DNA of 64,000 nucleotides from a halophilic archaeon. GTDB taxonomy: Archaea > Halobacteriota > Halobacteria > Halobacteriales > Haladaptataceae. Shown piece by piece: positions 25,814 through 35,027 of this stretch; position 1 is the stretch's first letter; the number at the start of each line of letters is the position of its first letter. The notes under the pieces were generated by a model that did no database searches, had not been told where the DNA came from, and worked only from the letters and a program-made list of their open reading frames with translations. The DNA lies in contig QNGA01000001.1 in assembly GCA_003298465.1 (NCBI GenBank), positions 1,550,001 to 1,614,000 of the forward strand. The letters are read 5' to 3'. The translations under genes and the position numbers were made by a program.

Positions 25814-26026
25814 GCCCGTACAGAAACGAGCGAGGGCTATACGCCCTGTGGTTCCGACTACGGCGTTCACCGGCGGGGCGAACCGGGCCACGCCGCCCGT
25901 CGAACGTCGCTCGGGGCGAGCCAGCCTGGAGTCGCCCGACGCACGGACCACGGCCTGGACCGTGCGACGGGACACTCCGGGATACCGTCAGTGAACTATA
26001 ACTTCGGGGGCTCCGAGAGTCGACGT

Positions 26027-26959
26027 ATGGAACTCGACTCCGAGATGGCAGCCGCGATAGCCGAGATCGAGCACGCCGGCGTCCCGCCGTGGCACTCGCT
26101 GTCCGTCGAGTCGGCCCGTCGCGTCGAGGACGAGGTGTTCACCGCCGAGGAGTCGCGACCGGTCGCCTTCGTCCGTGACCTGGCGATTCCGGGGCCGGGC
26201 GGGGAGATACCGCTCCGGGTCTACCGTCAAGAGGAGACGGCGGACGGCCCGCTCCCCGTCGTCGTCTTCTACCACGGCGGCGGCTGGACGCTCGGGACGC
26301 TCGACTCCATCGACGGCGTCTGCCGCGAACTCGCGGTCCGGGCCGACTGCGTCGTCGTCTCCGTGGACTATCGGCTCGCTCCCGAACACCCCTTCCCCGC
26401 CGCGGTCGACGACGCCCACGCCGCCCTCTCCTGGGTCGACGCCCACGCCGACGCGTTCGGCGGCGACCCGGACCGCCTCGCCGTGGCCGGCACGAGCGCG
26501 GGCGGCAACCTCGCGGCCGCGACGACGCTCCGCGCCCGGAACTTCGACGGTCCCGACGTCGCCGCACAGGCGCTGCTCTACCCCATTACGGACCACGGCT
26601 GCGACACGGACTCGTTCGCCGAGAACGCCGACGGACCGCTGCTCACCCGCGCCGACATGGAGTGGTTCTGGGAGCGCTACCTCCGCAGTCCGGTCGACGG
26701 CGCGAACCCCTACGCGTCGCCGCTCCGCGTCCCGGACCTCTCGGGCCTCCCGCCCGCCACGGTCGTCACCGCCGGCTTCGACCCACTGCGCGACGAGGGG
26801 GTCGCCTACGCCGAGCGACTGGCGGCGGCCGGGGTCGACGTCGACCACCGCCACTACCCCGGGATGGCCCACGGCTTCCTCAGCCTGACCGACGACGTCT
26901 CGACCGCCGACGAGGCGATGGACGGCGTCGCGGACCGGCTACGCGATACGCTCGGATGA
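26027..26959 (+). CDS. Alpha/beta-hydrolase esterase, hormone-sensitive-lipase family
   Basis: This 310-residue hydrolase has HGGGW (83-87) as the oxyanion hole, the nucleophile S157 in GTSAGGN, D252 in FDPLRDEG and H282 in MAHGF, the complete family triad. It hydrolyses short-chain acyl or aryl esters in the cytosol. It lies upstream of, and on the same strand as, the SDR at 27083 with a 123-nt gap. It could supply an esterified substrate to the polyol locus or be unrelated to it. ACTATAAC about 30 nt upstream is a likely TATA element. Confidence 0.9.
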   Translation: MELDSEMAAAIAEIEHAGVPPWHSLSVESARRVEDEVFTAEESRPVAFVRDLAIPGPGGEIPLRVYRQEETADGPLPVVVFYHGGGWTLGTLDSIDGVCRELAVRADCVVVSVDYRLAPEHPFPAAVDDAHAALSWVDAHADAFGGDPDRLAVAGTSAGGNLAAATTLRARNFDGPDVAAQALLYPITDHGCDTDSFAENADGPLLTRADMEWFWERYLRSPVDGANPYASPLRVPDLSGLPPATVVTAGFDPLRDEGVAYAERLAAAGVDVDHRHYPGMAHGFLSLTDDVSTADEAMDGVADRLRDTLG

Positions 26960-27082
26960 CGACGGTCCCGGTGAACCGAGGAGTCCGACCGTCCCCCGAC
27001 GGCACCCACCGCCGTCGAACCCGGTGTCGACAGTCCTGCCCGTACCCCAACCTTCAGGCTCGCCCGGCGGCCTGATGGTTCT

Positions 27083-27862
27083 ATGTCAGTACTGGACCGG
27101 TTCCGGCTTGACGGCGACGTGGCGGTAGTGACCGGCGGGAATCGCGGCATCGGGAAGGCGCTCGCGACGGCGCTCGCGGAGGCGGGAGCGACGGTCGTCG
27201 TCGCGAACCGCGACGAGGAGTCCGGAGAGACGGCGGCCGCCGACATCGAATCGGAGACGGGAGCGGCGACGCTGGCCGTCCCGGTCGACGTGACCGACGA
27301 GGCGCAGGTGGCGGCGATGGTCGAGACGGTCGAAGCCGAGTTCGGTTCGGTCGACGTCCTCGTAAACAACGCCGGAATCACGATAAACACCCCGGCGGAG
27401 GAGATGAGCCTGGCGGAGTGGCAGAAGGTCGTCGACGTCAACCTCACCGGGGCGTTCCTCTGTGCGAAACACGCCGGCCGGTCGATGATAGCGAACGACG
27501 GCGGTTCCATCGTCAACGTCTCGTCCGTCTCGGCGTTCGTCGCCAACCACCCCCAGCCCCAGGCGGGCTACAACGCCTCGAAGGCGGGCGTCGAGGGGCT
27601 GAAGAACCAGCTCGCCTCCGAGTGGGCGAAACACGGGGTTCGAGTGAACAACATCAACCCGGGCTACATCGCGACCGACATGGTCGAGGAGGTGCTGGAG
27701 AACGACCCGACGATGGCCGGGGAGTGGCGACGCCGGATGCTCCAGGAGGAGGTCGCGCCGCCGGAGACCCTGGGACCGCTCGCCGTCTTCCTCGCCTCCG
27801 ACGCCGCCGCCTACGTGACCGGCGAGTCCGTCGTCGTCGACGGCGGGTACACGGTTCGGTGA
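27083..27862 (+). CDS. Short-chain dehydrogenase/reductase, polyol/sugar-type
   Basis: This 259-residue classical SDR has the cofactor loop TGGNRGIG (17-24), NNAG, catalytic S147/S148, and Y163 and K167 in YNASKAG. The segment HPQPQAGYNASKAGVEGLKNQ, with RVNNINPGYIATDM, resembles arabinitol/mannitol dehydrogenases and gluconate 5-dehydrogenases. A polyol or sugar-acid substrate is therefore probable. It converges on the aldolase gene, with 16 nt between stop codons, and flanks the polyol transport locus. NAD versus NADP preference is uncertain; the N/R after GG hints at NADP. Confidence 0.88.
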   Translation: MSVLDRFRLDGDVAVVTGGNRGIGKALATALAEAGATVVVANRDEESGETAAADIESETGAATLAVPVDVTDEAQVAAMVETVEAEFGSVDVLVNNAGITINTPAEEMSLAEWQKVVDVNLTGAFLCAKHAGRSMIANDGGSIVNVSSVSAFVANHPQPQAGYNASKAGVEGLKNQLASEWAKHGVRVNNINPGYIATDMVEEVLENDPTMAGEWRRRMLQEEVAPPETLGPLAVFLASDAAAYVTGESVVVDGGYTVR

Positions 27863-27878
27863 GCGTACTTCTCGCCTA

Positions 27879-28682
27879 CTACGCGTCCCAGACCTCGTCG
27901 ACGCTCGCGCCATCGTGGACGATGGCGTCGAGCGCGCTCACGACGGTCTCCGGGTCGTCGGTCTGCCATATACTCCGACCGACGACGAGGCCGCGCGCGC
28001 CGCCCGCCATGGCGCCCGCCACGTCGTCGAGGATGGCGCGCTCGGACCCGGAGGCGGGGCCGCCGAGGACCATCGTCGGGACCGGCGCGTTCTCGGCGAT
28101 GGCCGCGAACTCCTCGACGTCGCCGGTGTACGGCACCTTCAACACGTCCGCGCCGAGTTCCCACCCGATGCGGGCGGCGTTGGCGACGTACTCGGCGTCG
28201 GTCTCGAAGCGGTCCGGGACCGCCTTCCCCCACATCACCGTCTCGACGACGAGCGGGACGCCCGTCCCCCGTAACTCCTCGGCGAGGTCAGTGACGTAGT
28301 CGACGTTGCGCTCGAACGCCCGGCGGTCGTCGCGGCCGAACGCGAGGACGCACTTCACGCCCGCGGGGTCGCAGTCGAGCAGGCGCTCGGTGTCGTAGGC
28401 CCGCGACTGGGCCCACCCGCCCACGTCCTCGCCGGGATGGGTCGACGGCGAGACGAAGTCGGCGGTCACGAGGACGTCCGTCGACGAGTCGGCGAACGCG
28501 TCCGCGTAGTGCTCGGCGAACGGCGGGCTGACGAGGACGCCGTCGGGGTCGCCCGCGAGGACGGCGTCGAGGGTCGCGCGAGGGTCCTCGAACCCCTCGA
28601 CCGCGCCCATGCCGATGCCGTGGTCGAGCGCGACGACGACGGCGTTCCCCGACCGCGTGTCGAGGAGGTCGTATTCGCTCAT
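27879..28682 (-). CDS. DeoC/FbaB/LsrF-type class I aldolase
   Basis: This 267-residue TIM-barrel Schiff-base aldolase has D20 in VVALDHGIGMG, the catalytic K182 in GADVLKVPYTG and the phosphate-binding end GRSIWQ (235-240). Archaeal class I fructose-bisphosphate aldolases and LsrF-like enzymes share these. It would cleave a phosphorylated ketose or 2-keto sugar to dihydroxyacetone phosphate and an aldehyde. It overlaps the dehydrogenase gene by 4 nt at the 3' end of the ABC/TrmB-PfkB operon, making it the likely last catabolic step. The precise ketose phosphate is not known. Confidence 0.85.
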   Translation of the reverse strand: MSEYDLLDTRSGNAVVVALDHGIGMGAVEGFEDPRATLDAVLAGDPDGVLVSPPFAEHYADAFADSSTDVLVTADFVSPSTHPGEDVGGWAQSRAYDTERLLDCDPAGVKCVLAFGRDDRRAFERNVDYVTDLAEELRGTGVPLVVETVMWGKAVPDRFETDAEYVANAARIGWELGADVLKVPYTGDVEEFAAIAENAPVPTMVLGGPASGSERAILDDVAGAMAGGARGLVVGRSIWQTDDPETVVSALDAIVHDGASVDEVWDA

Positions 28683-29710
28683 CGGTCACCTCCGGGGACG
28701 ACCAGCTTCTTCAACCCCTCGGCGTTCGCCATGCGGTCGAACGCCGTCGGCAGGTCGCCGATGTCGATTTCCTCGGTGACGAGGGCATCGGCGTCGATGC
28801 GGCCGTGCCGTAACAGCGACACGGCGCGCTCGAACGACTCCTGGTCGAGAGCGTACGTACCGCGGAGGTCGACCTCGTCGAAGTAGACGTCGAACGGACT
28901 GATCTCCATCGTCGCGTCCTGGTCGGGGACGCCGAAGATGAGCGTGTTGCCGCCCTTCGCCGTCACCGCGTTGGCCTGCTCGATGGTCGCCACTTTGCCG
29001 ACCGCCTCGACGCCGACGTCGACCTCGCCGACCGCATCACGAATCGCGTCCGCGGGGTCGCCCTCGGCCGGGTCGACGACCACGTCGGCGCCGAGTTCGG
29101 CGGCGAGTTCCCGCCGGTCGTCGTCGAGTTCCGAGACGACGATGGGGCTCGCGCCCCGGTTGCGGAACGTCTGGAGGAGCAGCAGTCCGATGGGACCGGC
29201 GCCGACGATGGCGACGCTGTCGCCCTGTTCGACCCCGCTGCGTACGACGCCGTGGACGCAGCAGGCCAGCGGTTCCGCGAGCGCGGCCGTCCGGTACGGC
29301 AGGTCGCCGACGTCCTCGACGTTCGTCGCGGGGACGCGGACGTACTCGGCGAACGCGCCGTCGACGATGGTCTCGCCCGCGCCGCCGATGGACGTGTTGT
29401 TCTCACAGAGGTGCGTGTCGCCGCACTTGCACGCCGAGCAGGCGTTACAGGGGACGACGGGGTTGATGGCGACGCGGTCGCCGACGTCGACCCCTGTCAC
29501 GTCTTCGCCGGCCTCGACCACCTCGCCCGCGCTCTCGTGGCCGAGCACGAGCGGCGTCTCGACGGCGAACGAGCCGTGATACATGTGGAAGTCCGTCATG
29601 CAGACCCCGCAGGCACCGACCCGGACGAGCAGTTCGTCGTCGTCCGGTTCGGGGCGTTCGCGTTCCTGTACTTCGATTTCGCCGACGTCGGTGAGTGTCG
29701 CTGCTTGCAT
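28679..29710 (-). CDS. Zinc-dependent medium-chain alcohol/polyol dehydrogenase
   Basis: This 343-residue enzyme has catalytic zinc ligands C37 (GVCMTDFH) and H58/E59 (GHES), structural-zinc cysteines C88, C91, C94 and C102, and NAD-binding VAIVGAGPIGLLL. It belongs to the threonine/sorbitol dehydrogenase group. In this operon, between an importer ATPase and an aldolase, it probably oxidises the imported polyol to a ketose. The start ATG at 29710 lies 32 nt after the ATPase gene. Confidence 0.9.
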   Translation of the reverse strand: MQAATLTDVGEIEVQERERPEPDDDELLVRVGACGVCMTDFHMYHGSFAVETPLVLGHESAGEVVEAGEDVTGVDVGDRVAINPVVPCNACSACKCGDTHLCENNTSIGGAGETIVDGAFAEYVRVPATNVEDVGDLPYRTAALAEPLACCVHGVVRSGVEQGDSVAIVGAGPIGLLLLQTFRNRGASPIVVSELDDDRRELAAELGADVVVDPAEGDPADAIRDAVGEVDVGVEAVGKVATIEQANAVTAKGGNTLIFGVPDQDATMEISPFDVYFDEVDLRGTYALDQESFERAVSLLRHGRIDADALVTEEIDIGDLPTAFDRMANAEGLKKLVVPGGDR

Positions 29711-29741
29711 TGTTCGGGTTGGAATCGGTCGTTCGCTGTGC

Positions 29742-30899
29742 TCAGGGAGCGACGCGGCGTTCGTGGACGCTGCCGCCGTCGCTGCCCTGTGATTTGATGG
29801 TGTTGCCGTGCTCGTCGAACAGGTGGACGACCGAGGGTTCGAACGTGAACCGGAACCGGTCGCCGGGGTCGGGTTCGTACGACGAGTCGACCCGGGCGGT
29901 CCACGTCGTCTCGCCGACCTCCGCGTAGAGGAAGTTGTCGGAACCCATGGGTTCGACCACGTCGACGCGGGCGCTCTGGACGCGGTCGCCGTCGCGACCG
30001 TCACGGACGCGAACCAGGTCCTCCGGACGGACGCCGAGTTCGAGGCGCTGGCCCGCCTCCAGGTTCAGGGTCGCGGCGAGGTCGCCGAGCGGGTAGGACA
30101 GCACGTCCTCGCCCGCGGTGGCGACGAGTCGCTCGTCGCCCTCGTCCGCTCGCACTTCCACGTCGACGAAGTTCATCGACGGACTGCCGATGAAACTGGC
30201 GACGAACCGGTTCGCCGGATGGTCGTACACCTGGTTCGGCGACCCGACCTGCTGGAGTTCGCCGTCGTCGAGGACGGCGATGCGGTCGCCCATCGTCATC
30301 GCCTCCGCCTGGTCGTGGGTGACGTAGATGGACGTGACCTCCAGTTCCTGCTGGAGTCGCGTTATCTCGGTCCGCATGTGCGTTCGGAGCTTCGCGTCCA
30401 GGTTGGAGAGGGGTTCGTCGAACAGGAACGCTTCGGGTTCGCGGACGATGGCGCGCCCGAGCGCGACCCGCTGTTGCTGCCCGCCGGAGAGCTCCTTCGG
30501 ACGGTCGTCGAGCAGGTCCTCGATGCCCATCATCTCCGCGGCTTCCTCGACCCGGCGGTCTATCTCGTCGTCGGAGAGGTCGGTCGAGAGCTGCAGCCCG
30601 AAGCCGATGTTCTTCTTCACCGACATGTGCGGGTAGAGCGCGTAGTTCTGGAACACCATCGCGATGTCGCGCTGCCGGGGGTCCAGGTCGTTGACGCGCG
30701 TCGACCCGATGGTGACGTCGCCGTCGGTCACCGTCTCCAGGCCGGCGATCATCCGCAGCGTCGTCGATTTCCCGCAGCCGGACGGCCCGACGAGGACGAG
30801 GAACTCCCCGTCCTCTATCTCGATGTTCAGGTCGTCGACCGCGACGATGCTTCCGTCGTCGAACGTCTTCGTGACGTCGTTGAGCGTTATCTGTCCCAT
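29742..30899 (-). CDS. ABC sugar importer ATPase (MalK/UgpC family)
   Basis: The protein has 385 residues. Walker A is GPSGCGKST (38-46), the signature is LSGGQQQR (137-144), Walker B is AFLFDEP (157-163), and a switch histidine sits in YVTHDQAEAM. A C-terminal TOBE/MalK regulatory domain (about residues 240-385) is typical of carbohydrate importers (CUT1). It drives the permeases at 33211-35005. Its ATG at 30899 sits 2 nt after the kinase-regulator stop, so these genes form one transcript. The long open frame upstream is out of frame and was not used. Confidence 0.93.
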   Translation of the reverse strand: MGQITLNDVTKTFDDGSIVAVDDLNIEIEDGEFLVLVGPSGCGKSTTLRMIAGLETVTDGDVTIGSTRVNDLDPRQRDIAMVFQNYALYPHMSVKKNIGFGLQLSTDLSDDEIDRRVEEAAEMMGIEDLLDDRPKELSGGQQQRVALGRAIVREPEAFLFDEPLSNLDAKLRTHMRTEITRLQQELEVTSIYVTHDQAEAMTMGDRIAVLDDGELQQVGSPNQVYDHPANRFVASFIGSPSMNFVDVEVRADEGDERLVATAGEDVLSYPLGDLAATLNLEAGQRLELGVRPEDLVRVRDGRDGDRVQSARVDVVEPMGSDNFLYAEVGETTWTARVDSSYEPDPGDRFRFTFEPSVVHLFDEHGNTIKSQGSDGGSVHERRVAP

Positions 30900-30901
30900 G
30901 G

Positions 30902-33130
30902 TTACTCGAAGTAGGTCTCGTACTCGGACACGAACGTCCGAAGCTGGTCGTACGTCGGTGGCTCGCCGTTGCGGACGAACCAGCCGGCGAGGGCGTTGCC
31001 CAGGACGAGCGCGGCCCCGTCGTCGATGCCGAGCGTCTCGGCGAGCAGCAGGCCGGCGTTGAAGTGGTCGCCGGCGCTCGTCGTCAGTTCGGGGTCGTCG
31101 GTGCGCGGTACGTCGACGCAGCGGGTGGCCTCGGCGGTCGCGAGCGCGGCCTCGACCGGCGAGTGCGCCGCGAAGCGCGTGACGCCGAGTTCCTCGCGCG
31201 CGTGCTCGGCGGCCGCCGGCAGCGACCGCTCGTGCGTCTCCGGCGAGGAGACGTCGGAGAGGACGACCGTCTCTCCGTAGTTCGCGCTGACGGTGACCGG
31301 CACCAGGTCGTCGAGTCGCGCGAGCGACGCCGCGCCGTCGCGGAGTCGGTCCCGCGAGAGCTGGCGGACGTCCGCCGAATCGACGAACACCGACGACGGC
31401 GGGTCGGAGAGCAGCGGCCAGAGGTCCTCGCGGAGCCCGTCCCAGATGGTCGCCATCGCGGGGATGTTCGCCCAGTAACCGATACCGAGAATCTCGGCCC
31501 CGTCGACCGCCGCCGCGACCGTCTCCAGGCCGACCTCGTCGCAGACGAACTCCCAGTCGACGGTCGGTAGCGTCTCCGTCTTCTGGAGCAGGAGTTTCCC
31601 GTCGGCGAACTCGACCGCGTCCGTGATGATGGGTTCGCCGAACGAGTGCAGCTCGTGGTCGCCGAACTCGCGTCGGAACTCCTCCCGTATCGGCCGCCCG
31701 AACGCGCCGACGAGCGTCGGCTCGTACCCGAGCCTGGCGAACGCTCGCGAGACGTGGGCGGCGTGGCCGCCGCACCGCGTCCCGGACTGTATCCACTCCG
31801 TCGACAGCGAGGTGTCGCCGGCCGCGGAGCGGGTGATGCGCTGGCCGAACTCCTCCAGGGAGTCGAGGCGGTCGTACTCGTCGGGGCCGCGGCGCACGTC
31901 GACCATCTCGCGGACGTTGTCGACGAAGCCGTCGAAGCCGAACGTCACCGGGCCGCCGTCGAGCGTCTCCGGTAACGCCTCCCGACAGGCGGCGAGGTGG
32001 TCGGCCGTCTCGTCGTCCATCGACCGAGCTGGGGTACGCTCCTCGCGCTCCGTGACGGTGATGGCCCGGGCCTCGTAGTCCTCGAGCGTCGCCTTCCAGC
32101 CGCCGACGGTGACCGTGCCGTTCTCGGAATCGTCGAGGTCGAGTTCGAGGTACGCGCGAACGTCGAACTTCGAGTAGTGGTACCCGGTCACCTTGCCGTG
32201 TTTCTGGACGGGTTCGCGCGTCTCCACGTCGTAGCCCTCGAACTCCACCGCGAACGACTCGACCGACCGGTTCCGCGAGGCCGTCTGGAGGTCGATGAGA
32301 CAGTCCCGCATCCGGATGTACCGCTGGGGGAAGGTGGGCGACCCGTCGACCCCCTGGACCGGCTTCGCGAGCGGCCAGATGGACTGGTCGACGAACCGGT
32401 CGAGCAGGAAGGCGAGTTCCGGGTTCGTGATGTGAAAGCCCTGCTCCTCGCTCGTCATCCCCGTCTCGGCGACGTCGGTCCAGAAGAAGGCGTCCTCGCG
32501 GTCGGCGATGAGGACGAACGACTCGTTGGACTTGATACCCCGGACGCGGTCGGCCAGGTCGTGGCAGGACTCGTCGAGCGAGACCGTCTCCTCGCCGATC
32601 TGGTCCTTCCGGAGGTTCGAGACGATGAGCTGGATTCGGACGTCGTCCCGGGCCAGCAGGTCCTCGCGGAACCGCTCGACCTCGTCTTGGGGCAGGAGAA
32701 CGTTGATGCTCTCCTCCGCCTCCTCGATGAGGTTCCGGATGTGCTTTTTCACCGAGGCGCGGCTCTTGAACAGGTTGACGCCGCCGCGAGCGTCCTCGAC
32801 GGTGTCGTACAGCGACTCCAGTTCGGACTCGGCGTGCTGGAGCCGCTGGATGAGCGGCGTGATAGTCTCGGTCGGGTCGATGGCGTACGCCTTCTTGGGG
32901 TACTCGTCGACCACTTCGACGTACTCGTCGTCGCGCAGGTCGTCGACGACGTTGTAGACGCGCTGTTTCGGCACGTCGCTGTTCCCCGCTATCTCGGACA
33001 TCGACTGTTTGCCGAAGCGCACGAGGGTGAGATACACCTCCGCCTCCGACGAGGACATGCCGATGTTCTCTTCGAGCGTCTCGCGGAGTTCGGTCCGACC
33101 GAGCGACTCGAACGGGTCGTTCACCGTCAT
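30902..33130 (-). CDS. TrmB-type sugar-sensing regulator fused to a PfkB-family sugar kinase
   Basis: This single 742-residue frame has two halves. Residues 20-110 are the TrmB winged helix (IGMSSSEAEVYLTLVRFG, VPKQRVYNVVDDL). Residues 120-360 are the TrmB effector domain (PLD-like, VNLFKSRASVKKHIRN). Residues 371-742 are a PfkB-family kinase with FGFDGFVDN, GTRCGGHAAHVSRAFARLG and SAGDHFNAG, in which D688 is the likely catalytic base. The usual GAGD first Gly is Ser685. PfkB enzymes phosphorylate sugars such as ketoses with ATP. TrmB proteins bind sugars and control importer operons. The fusion puts sensing and phosphorylation in one chain beside the importer. Confidence 0.88.
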   Translation of the reverse strand: MTVNDPFESLGRTELRETLEENIGMSSSEAEVYLTLVRFGKQSMSEIAGNSDVPKQRVYNVVDDLRDDEYVEVVDEYPKKAYAIDPTETITPLIQRLQHAESELESLYDTVEDARGGVNLFKSRASVKKHIRNLIEEAEESINVLLPQDEVERFREDLLARDDVRIQLIVSNLRKDQIGEETVSLDESCHDLADRVRGIKSNESFVLIADREDAFFWTDVAETGMTSEEQGFHITNPELAFLLDRFVDQSIWPLAKPVQGVDGSPTFPQRYIRMRDCLIDLQTASRNRSVESFAVEFEGYDVETREPVQKHGKVTGYHYSKFDVRAYLELDLDDSENGTVTVGGWKATLEDYEARAITVTEREERTPARSMDDETADHLAACREALPETLDGGPVTFGFDGFVDNVREMVDVRRGPDEYDRLDSLEEFGQRITRSAAGDTSLSTEWIQSGTRCGGHAAHVSRAFARLGYEPTLVGAFGRPIREEFRREFGDHELHSFGEPIITDAVEFADGKLLLQKTETLPTVDWEFVCDEVGLETVAAAVDGAEILGIGYWANIPAMATIWDGLREDLWPLLSDPPSSVFVDSADVRQLSRDRLRDGAASLARLDDLVPVTVSANYGETVVLSDVSSPETHERSLPAAAEHAREELGVTRFAAHSPVEAALATAEATRCVDVPRTDDPELTTSAGDHFNAGLLLAETLGIDDGAALVLGNALAGWFVRNGEPPTYDQLRTFVSEYETYFE

Positions 33131-33149
33131 CTCGTTTCACCCATCCGTA

Positions 33150-33181
33150 TCATTGTACCACGACAGTTGTCATTGTAGATG
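33150..33181. promoter_or_regulatory. Repeated TCATTGTA elements upstream of the regulator-kinase gene
   Basis: TCATTGTA occurs at 33150-33157 and 33170-33177, 20 nt apart (two helical turns). The nearer copy reads TACAATGA on the gene strand, about 20-27 nt before the ATG at 33130, where a TATA box should be. ATTGTAGATG at 33172-33181 recurs at 36538-36547 upstream of the binding-protein gene. The repeats could be promoter, operator or both. Confidence 0.45.
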
Positions 33182-33210
33182 CACTCCCCCGGTCGTCACG
33201 CGCGACTCCC

Positions 33211-34068
33211 TCATTGTTTCATGGCCCCCATCGTGAGCCCGCTGACGAGGTAGTTCTTCACGATCATCCCGAAGAGGACCATGGGCGCGAGGATGACGAC
33301 GCCGGTCGCCATCACCTGCCCCCACAGCGTCCCGGTCTGGGTGACCAACTGGGCCGCCGCGACCGGAATGGTCTGGGTCTGGTTGCTCGTGAAGATGAGC
33401 GCGAACAGGAAGTCGTTCCAGGCGAACACGATGGAGATGATGGCCGTCGCGCCCATCCCCGGCAGCACGAGGGGGAGCGCGACCTTGTAGAACGCCTGCC
33501 AGCGCGTCGCGCCGTCGATGCGCGCCGACTCCTCCAGTTCCTTCGGTATCTCGTCGAAGAACGACCGCATCAGCCAGATCGCGAACGGGAGGTTGAACGT
33601 GGTGTACGCGATGACCAGCCCCAGCCGCGTGTTGAGCAGTCCGGCGTACCGGTAGAGGAAGTACAGCGGCATGATGACGACCGCGATGGGTGCCATCCGC
33701 GTGCTGATGATCCAGAACGCGAGGTGTTTCTTCCCGCTTATCTCCAGCCGCGAGAGGCCGTACCCCCCGAGGGTGCCGAGCGTCACGGCGACGATAGCCG
33801 ACGACACCGCCACGACGGCGCTGTTGACGAGGTACTTCGTGAGCGGGTTCGCGCCGAACAGGAGTTCCCGGTAGTAGCGCAGCGTCGGGTCGAAGAAGAC
33901 CTTCGGCGGCATCTGGAACATGCCGCGCCGTATCTTCAGCGACGACAGCAGCATCCAGACGATGGGCACCAGCGTCCAGAGGACGAACAGCGCGAGCACG
34001 CCGTAGGGCAGGAGCTTCCGCGCCCACGTTCGCAGGTCGGACGACCCGCCCGCGGTCGCGCTACTCAT
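33211..34068 (-). CDS. ABC sugar permease (MalG-like)
   Basis: This 285-residue protein has six predicted helices beginning with LLPYGVLALFVLWTLVPIV and a cytoplasmic EAA loop ELEESARIDGATRWQAFYKV that contacts the ATPase. The ATG at 34068 overlaps the preceding permease stop by 8 nt; a GTG 12 nt upstream is a less likely start. It belongs to the CUT1 family of oligosaccharide/polyol importers. It forms the membrane channel with the permease at 34061-35005. Confidence 0.92.
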   Translation of the reverse strand: MSSATAGGSSDLRTWARKLLPYGVLALFVLWTLVPIVWMLLSSLKIRRGMFQMPPKVFFDPTLRYYRELLFGANPLTKYLVNSAVVAVSSAIVAVTLGTLGGYGLSRLEISGKKHLAFWIISTRMAPIAVVIMPLYFLYRYAGLLNTRLGLVIAYTTFNLPFAIWLMRSFFDEIPKELEESARIDGATRWQAFYKVALPLVLPGMGATAIISIVFAWNDFLFALIFTSNQTQTIPVAAAQLVTQTGTLWGQVMATGVVILAPMVLFGMIVKNYLVSGLTMGAMKQ

Positions 34069-35005
34069 CGTCGCCGGCACCTCCCATCACGGACTCGACG
34101 AAGAACATGCCGAGCAGTATCGTCACGACGAGCATGCCGATACCCAGCGCGCTCCCGTAGCCGAGGTTGTAGAACCGCAGCGACTGCTCGTACACGAGGA
34201 AGCCGATTATCTTCGTCGCGTTGGCGGGGCCGCCCCCGGTGGTGATGAATATCTTCGTGAAGTACCGCATCAGGTCCATCGAGCGCAGCAACAGCGCGAT
34301 GGCCAGCGCGGGCTTCAGCAGCGGCAGCGTCACGTATCGAAACTCCGTGAGTGCCGTCGCGCCGTCGACGCGCGCGGCCTCGTACAGTTGCTGGGGGATG
34401 GACTTCAGGCCGGCCAGTACGATGAGCACGACCAGCGGCGTCCACTCCCAGGTGTCCATCACGATGACGGCGACGAGTGCCGACGACTTGCTACCCAGTA
34501 TCGGAGTGTTCGTGAACAGTCCGAACTGGTTGAGAATCCACGTGTACAGCCCGAACGAGGGGTTGAGGAGGAACTGCCAGAGCAGTCCGACGACGACTGG
34601 CGCGATCATCATCGGCATGATGATGACGCTCGTCAGCACGTTCTCTCCCTGTGAGACGCGGTCGAGGAAGACCGCGACGAAGGTACCGAGCACCACCTGG
34701 AGCGTGAGCGACCCGCCGACGTACAGCGCGGTCACCCACCAGGCGTGGCCGACGTTGTCGTTGAACATCTGCCGGTAGTTCTCGATGCCGACGAACGTCG
34801 GTTCGTGACCCGGCAAGAAGTTTATCTCCATCACCGACATCCACAGCAGTACAACGAGGGGGACGATGCTCAGAACGCCGAGGACGAGGATGCTCGGGGC
34901 GAGCAGCAGCGTCTCGAACGAGACGGGGAGGTAGTCGAAGACGCCCCCATCTCGTTCGGGGTCCTCCCCCACGTAGACGTCCGTACGTTCGTGTTGTGTT
35001 GACAT
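34061..35005 (-). CDS. ABC sugar permease (MalF-like)
   Basis: This 314-residue protein has a cytoplasmic N-terminus and six hydrophobic segments, with EAA-loop sequence LYEAARVDGATALTEFRYVTLP. It is partner to the MalG-like protein. It starts 22 nt after the binding-protein gene, so both lie in one operon. GGGPANATKIIGFLVYEQ and the following LRFYNLGYGSALGI region are typical of CUT1 permeases for polyols and small sugars. Confidence 0.92.
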   Translation of the reverse strand: MSTQHERTDVYVGEDPERDGGVFDYLPVSFETLLLAPSILVLGVLSIVPLVVLLWMSVMEINFLPGHEPTFVGIENYRQMFNDNVGHAWWVTALYVGGSLTLQVVLGTFVAVFLDRVSQGENVLTSVIIMPMMIAPVVVGLLWQFLLNPSFGLYTWILNQFGLFTNTPILGSKSSALVAVIVMDTWEWTPLVVLIVLAGLKSIPQQLYEAARVDGATALTEFRYVTLPLLKPALAIALLLRSMDLMRYFTKIFITTGGGPANATKIIGFLVYEQSLRFYNLGYGSALGIGMLVVTILLGMFFVESVMGGAGDDE

Positions 35006-35027
35006 GATAGAATGAGCGTGGAGGGGG

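Noticed and set aside
30900..33140. An apparent 1132-residue protein joining the ABC ATPase to upstream sequence
   Set aside because: The first roughly 750 residues are out-of-frame Arg-rich readings of the TrmB-PfkB gene; the ATPase starts at 30899.
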